Shown here: positions 60,652 to 64,000 of the stretch, piece after piece
How positions within the stretch are numbered: position 1 is the stretch's first letter
How the letters are laid out: the number at the start of each line of letters is the position of its first letter
NCBI RefSeq assembly: GCF_047795645.1
Contig: NZ_CP181045.1
Location: 3,968,001-4,032,000 of the forward strand
Direction of reading: 5' to 3'
Source of the DNA: Salipaludibacillus sp047795645
Lineage (GTDB): Bacteria > Bacillota > Bacilli > Bacillales > Salisediminibacteriaceae
DNA: 64,000 bases
Made by a program: the position numbers and the translations under genes
The notes under the pieces: generated by a model
Database searches by the model: none
What the model was told of the DNA's origin: nothing
Seen by the model: only the letters and a program-made list of their open reading frames with translations

Positions 60652-60705
60652 TTGACAAAACGTAACCATTACGATATAATTATTAAATCGTAATAATTAC
60701 GTTTT
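60652..60705 (+). promoter_or_regulatory. rpsN2 promoter with two Zur boxes
   Basis: Consensus sigma-A promoter TTGACA (60652-60657), 17-base spacer, TATAAT (60675-60680). Zur box 1 overlaps -35 and spacer (AAAACGTAACCATTACGATA, 60657-60676). Zur box 2 lies over the start region (AAATCGTAATAATTACGTTT, 60685-60704). Repression in zinc-replete cells should be very tight. Confidence 0.88.
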
Positions 60706-60748
60706 GTAAAAAAGGCTAGACTGAACTAAAAAGTTTGGAGGTATAATA

Positions 60749-61018
60749 ATGGCAAAAAAATCAATGGTAGCAAAACAAAAGAAACGTGAACGTATTGTAG
60801 CGCAATATGCTGAAATTAGAAAAGAACTAAAAGAAAAAGGTGATTATGTTGCGTTAGCAAAGCTTCCGCGAGACTCTTCTCCTACAAGGTTAAATAACCG
60901 TTGTAAAGTCACCGGTAGACCACGTGGATATTTGCGTAAGTTTGAACTATCCCGCATTAAATTTCGTGAACTTGCTCATAAAGGTCAGATTCCTGGTGTC
61001 AGAAAAGCAAGCTGGTAA
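60749..61018 (+). CDS. rpsN2: Zinc-independent ribosomal protein S14 paralogue (RpsN2)
   Basis: 89 residues (the zinc-bound form is 61). C-minus type: the region that holds two CxxC pairs in zinc S14 reads LNNRCKVTGRPRGYLRKFEL, with one cysteine. N-terminal AKKSMVAKQKKRERIVAQYA and C-terminal GQIPGVRKASW are S14 signatures. It substitutes for the zinc-containing S14 during zinc limitation, freeing zinc from ribosomes. Strong TTGGAGGT ribosome site. Confidence 0.95.
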   Translation: MAKKSMVAKQKKRERIVAQYAEIRKELKEKGDYVALAKLPRDSSPTRLNNRCKVTGRPRGYLRKFELSRIKFRELAHKGQIPGVRKASW

Positions 61019-61051
61019 GGTTAGAAGGCAATTCAATTTACGTTTGATCTA

Positions 61052-61092
61052 AACATCCCTTGGGATATTCCCTTAAGGGGTGTTCTTTTTAA
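61052..61092 (+). terminator. Rho-independent terminator after rpsN2
   Basis: AACATCCCTT..AAGGGGTGTT stem with an inner GGGATATTCCC turn and TTTTT tail. Confidence 0.75.
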
Positions 61093-61143
61093 ATTTCGCT
61101 CTGTTTTGAGAGTTGAGTTGGTCTGTGTTTCTAAAATAGCAAT

Positions 61144-61164
61144 AAATAAGAATAATTACGGTTT
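61144..61164. promoter_or_regulatory. Diverged Zur box upstream of cobW3
   Basis: AAATAAGAATAATTACGGTT plus T: right half ATTACG(a/g)TTT intact, left half altered. 54 bases before the cobW3 start. Confidence 0.6.
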
Positions 61165-61217
61165 ATCCACCGTATAAATACGATTGAGGTGTTTTATAGC
61201 GGGAGGGGATATGTGTT

Positions 61218-62207
61218 ATGAGTAAAATTCCAGTGTTTATTTTAAGCGGTTTTCTTGGAAGTGGAAAAACAACACTATTAAAGCAGTTACTTAATAAATG
61301 TGACCAAAAGCGAGTAAAACCTGCTATTTTAATGAATGAGATTGGTAAGGCAGATATGGATGGGGAAATCCTCTTGCAAAATAATCAAAAAGAAATTGTT
61401 GAGAAACTATTGGATGGGTGTATTTGCTGCAATCAAAAAAGTGAAGTAGCAGGAGCAATCACGAAATTACTTCGCCAGAAACCAGATGTTATTTTCATCG
61501 AATTAACTGGAGTAGCAAATCCTGAAGAGGTTGTAGACTCATTGACGGAACCAGAACTAATGGAGTCACTTTATTTAGAAAAAGTTGTAACGGTACTTGA
61601 TGGAGAAAATGTTCTTGAGTATAACAGTATTTTTGAGGCGGATAAAGAGTTGGTTAGAACAACGAGGCGACAAATTGAAGTTGCTGATGTCTTAGTTGTA
61701 AATAAGATTGACTTAATATCCGATTCACAGAAAGAAAAAATCAAGAAAGTGATTAGAAAACAGAATCCAGCTTCACCTATTTTTTTCACCACTTATAGTG
61801 AAATCGATGTGGAGATATTATTAGGAAATGTAACCCAAGTTAAAAATAGAGTGGCAGTAGCTATTGGTGGTAAACAAAAGGACAACTCTCACCATCATCA
61901 CCATCATGATGAGCAGTCTCACCATACACATAGTAATACAACCTCTTTCTCGCGTATTAATACATTGACTTTAGATGTTGATCGACCGATGAAGTCGTCA
62001 AAAGTAGAGAAATTTTTGAAAAGGTGGCGTCCTAATTTATTGCGGGCAAAAGGGTACCTTTATGTGAAAGAAGAGTGTTACTTGTTACAGCATGTTATGA
62101 AGAGAACTGATTGGGAACCATCAAATTACCAGGGGAGACAGTATTTAGTACTAATAGGCATAGATTTAAACATTGAAGAAATACAACAAGAGTGGGAAAA
62201 AGCATAA
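61218..62207 (+). CDS. CobW/COG0523 G3E GTPase 3 with long His-rich loop
   Basis: 329 residues. LSGFLGSGKTTLLKQLL (~9), DGCICCNQKSEVAGAI (~66, CxCC), LVVNKIDLI (~162), and a strong metal-binding stretch SHHHHHHDEQSHHTH (~226-240). CobW_C domain follows. Ribosome site GGGAGGGGAT. The third COG0523 protein in 7 kb; His content rises from cobW1 to cobW3. Probably a zinc chaperone under Zur control. Confidence 0.9.
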   Translation: MSKIPVFILSGFLGSGKTTLLKQLLNKCDQKRVKPAILMNEIGKADMDGEILLQNNQKEIVEKLLDGCICCNQKSEVAGAITKLLRQKPDVIFIELTGVANPEEVVDSLTEPELMESLYLEKVVTVLDGENVLEYNSIFEADKELVRTTRRQIEVADVLVVNKIDLISDSQKEKIKKVIRKQNPASPIFFTTYSEIDVEILLGNVTQVKNRVAVAIGGKQKDNSHHHHHHDEQSHHTHSNTTSFSRINTLTLDVDRPMKSSKVEKFLKRWRPNLLRAKGYLYVKEECYLLQHVMKRTDWEPSNYQGRQYLVLIGIDLNIEEIQQEWEKA

Positions 62208-62248
62208 ATAGGGGTGCTGAATCATATTAAGCTTCAAATCAGCACTAT

Positions 62249-62269
62249 AAATCGAAATGAATTCGATTC
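62249..62269. promoter_or_regulatory. Diverged Zur box upstream of ycgR-ycgQ
   Basis: AAATCGAAATGAATTCGATT plus C: palindromic, keeps AAATCG..AAT-G-A..TTCGATT spacing of the Zur box with four changes. 65 bases before the permease start. Confidence 0.6.
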
Positions 62270-62333
62270 ATGTCATGTTCTTGACCTCGTCCACATATAT
62301 TATCTAACAAATGGATAGTTTGTGGAGGCGTTT

Positions 62334-63335
62334 ATGATTAATCGAATCGAACGCAATTTAGCGGAAATAACATGTGTTGCTGTCCTATTTATAGTTTTTT
62401 ATTTCACAATAATCAATGACCGAACCGTGATCGGGAACCTCTTTATCCCGCAGTCATTGCTAACGTTCAACACGATCTTCCTTAGTGTGTTAATTGAGGC
62501 GCTACCTTTTGTGCTTGTTGGTGTATTCATAGCAGGGACGATCCAAGTCTTTGTAACAGAAGAACATATCAAAAAACTAATTCCGAAAAATCGAATCTTA
62601 GCGATATTGATGAGTTGCTTTATTGGCGCCTTATTTCCGGCTTGTGAATGCGGGATTGTCCCAATTGTAAGAAGACTAGTTTCTAAAGGAGTACCTATTT
62701 TTGCCGGAGTAGGGTTTCTTCTTACAGGGCCATTAATTAATCCGATTGTTATCTTTTCCACATATGTTGCTTTCGGACAAGATTTAAAAATAGCTCTATT
62801 ACGCATGTTTTTGGGGCTTATTATTGCCTTAATTATCACAGCGATCATTAGCGTTTTCTTTAAAAGGAATCAGCTTAAAAGAAGCTCAATTACAAATGAA
62901 TTTAACAATATAACTAATCGTTTTCCTCTCACCATGCGTATAAAAGCAATGTTTTTCCATTCAGTCGATGAGTTTTTTGATGTCGGCAAGTATTTAATTA
63001 TTGGAGGGGTGTTAGCTGCTTTTGTACAAACATATATTTCAACGAATGTCCTGTTAGGCATTGGGGAAGGTGTGTTTTATTCTACAGCTATCATGATGGG
63101 ACTTGCCTATTTATTGTCCTTATGTTCAGAAGCAGATGCTTTTATTGGTGCATCATTCCGTCATATATTTCCGGAAACTTCCTTGCTAGGATTTCTTATC
63201 TATGGACCGATGCTAGATTTAAAAAATACAGTCATGATGATGGCGGTATTTCGGCTTCGGTTTGTCATGGTACTCATGGTGGTCATCACTGTAACTGTGT
63301 TTGGTGTGTTAATGATTGTTCATCCTTGGATTTAA
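62334..63335 (+). CDS. ycgR: YcgR-like permease (DUF318)
   Basis: 333 residues from ATG 62334 behind TGGAGGCGTTT (in-frame GTG 62322 overlaps it). About eight membrane spans in two blocks. Motifs SCFIGALFPACECGIVPIVR (~98-117) and LTGPLINPIVIFSTYVAFG (~132-150) define the DUF318/ArsP-like permease family; the CEC pair may bind metal. In B. subtilis ycgR and ycgQ are cotranscribed Zur targets. Thirteen bases before ycgQ. Confidence 0.85.
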   Translation: MINRIERNLAEITCVAVLFIVFYFTIINDRTVIGNLFIPQSLLTFNTIFLSVLIEALPFVLVGVFIAGTIQVFVTEEHIKKLIPKNRILAILMSCFIGALFPACECGIVPIVRRLVSKGVPIFAGVGFLLTGPLINPIVIFSTYVAFGQDLKIALLRMFLGLIIALIITAIISVFFKRNQLKRSSITNEFNNITNRFPLTMRIKAMFFHSVDEFFDVGKYLIIGGVLAAFVQTYISTNVLLGIGEGVFYSTAIMMGLAYLLSLCSEADAFIGASFRHIFPETSLLGFLIYGPMLDLKNTVMMMAVFRLRFVMVLMVVITVTVFGVLMIVHPWI

Positions 63336-63347
63336 GGAGCGGTAACT

Positions 63348-64000
63348 ATGATTATTCATCCTCAGCAGGCATTAAAGGCGATGATTTTATTACTTTTTTG
63401 TGGATTTCTTCTCATGTTGCATCATACAGGTGAGATAAATAGCTTCATTAACCCTAAATATTCATCGTTCAGCCAAGTAGCATCGGTTCTATTTTTATTG
63501 CTATTTTTCATTCAAGCTTCGAGAATATTTTTAACGAAGGAGCAAGCGGAAGATCACCAATATTGCAGTATTGTAGGCTGTAGTCATGAATTAGATGATG
63601 ATAAGACGAGAAAAAATATGATCGGTTATGTTATCGTTTGTCTTCCTTTAGTCACAGGATTTTTTCTTCCCTACAGTGAATTGGGTGCAGCGGAAGCATT
63701 GAATAGAGGAATATGTTATTCCACTAGTGAAACACATACAGGGCATTCACATGACATACCTGAAGTAAGTCTAAATGATATGGTGCATGCGATGATAGAA
63801 GAACCGGTTCTTATCATAGATAACGCCAATTTTGCGACTAGAATTCAAAGCATTCAAGCAGCGCCGACTCATTTTATTGGAAAACCAATTAAATTAGAAG
63901 GGTTTACTTTTGTTGATGAGTCAGTAGCAGATGGTAGTCCTATTCTGGCAAGGTTTATCGTCACACATTGTGTTGCTGATGCACATGTTACAGGGTTGAT
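63348..64000 (+). CDS. ycgQ: YcgQ-like membrane protein (TIGR03943/DUF1980), cut by window end
   Basis: Open from ATG 63348 (GGAGCGGTAACT upstream) to the window edge, about 217 codons seen. Two N-terminal spans (~11-26, ~47-60), a third (~95-113), a short acidic/His stretch (SETHTGHSHD, ~136-145), then an extracytoplasmic domain (HFIGKPIKLEGFTFVDESVA, ILARFIVTHCVADAHVTG) typical of YcgQ. Works with YcgR in the zinc-starvation response; the exact role (metal transport or delivery) is not settled. Confidence 0.82.
   Translation, partial: MIIHPQQALKAMILLLFCGFLLMLHHTGEINSFINPKYSSFSQVASVLFLLLFFIQASRIFLTKEQAEDHQYCSIVGCSHELDDDKTRKNMIGYVIVCLPLVTGFFLPYSELGAAEALNRGICYSTSETHTGHSHDIPEVSLNDMVHAMIEEPVLIIDNANFATRIQSIQAAPTHFIGKPIKLEGFTFVDESVADGSPILARFIVTHCVADAHVTGL

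Noticed and set aside
62399..62848. 149-codon minus-strand frame opposite ycgR
   Set aside because: Antisense of conserved membrane-protein codons, no ribosome site or recognisable product.

Overview
The window looks like chromosome of a low-GC, spore-forming Bacillaceae bacterium. The reasons are the B. subtilis-like gene block ybaK-cwlD-salA-gerD-kbaA-pdaB / 5S-tRNA / sigW-rsiW-cdaA-cdaR-glmM-glmS, the sporulation genes (gerD, pdaB, cwlD, spoVIF-like, a Spo0E-like gene), the strong AGGAGG ribosome sites and the B. subtilis-type Zur boxes. Many exported lipoproteins have very acidic linkers, which would suit an alkaliphile or halotolerant species, but this is an inference and the species is not identified.

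Region 1 (1-6.4 kb): the end of an OmpA-like domain gene, a decayed tandem array of membrane-protein and lipoprotein genes, an intact OmpA-domain lipoprotein, an AcuI-like reductase and a UbiD-family decarboxylase. Region 2 (6.6-20.6 kb) is conserved core. It holds the sporulation and cell-wall genes, an orphan 5S rRNA with four tRNAs (Asn, Thr, Glu, Gln) behind its own promoter, a small Spo0E-like gene not obvious from ORF length, sigW-rsiW behind an autoregulatory-type promoter, the c-di-AMP/aminosugar operon cdaA-cdaR-glmM, and glmS behind a recognisable glmS ribozyme.

Region 3 (20.6-34.5 kb) is accessory and decayed. It has two ~580-bp tandem copies (plus scattered fragments) of an unusual repeat with a terminator-like hairpin at one end and a G-quadruplex-type tract at the other. 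It also has a truncated SDR gene, a small toxin-like membrane peptide, a PadR-controlled hydrolase/heme A synthase pair with a visible PadR box, and four large lipoproteins. Region 4 (34.5-52 kb) is a patchwork of ABC exporters (DrrAB-like, GntR-controlled, LytTR-linked), small enzymes, acetyltransferases, an MntA-HepT toxin-antitoxin pair flanked by duplicated sequence, a probably transferred DUF899 gene, and several pseudogenes.

Region 5 (52.1-64 kb) is a zinc-starvation island. Seven Zur-box-like palindromes precede genes for a SufU paralogue, three CobW/G3E GTPases (two with His-rich metal-binding stretches), a ferredoxin-like protein, zinc-independent replacements (FolE2, a Cys-free S14 RpsN2) and a YcgR/YcgQ pair that runs off the window end. 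In its first operon, moaB is split by a 1,769-bp TnpB-only IS605-type element inserted exactly after TTAC. Joining the flanks restores a 171-codon moaB frame. The element's right end is laid out like an omega-RNA, whose guide would be the downstream half of moaB.
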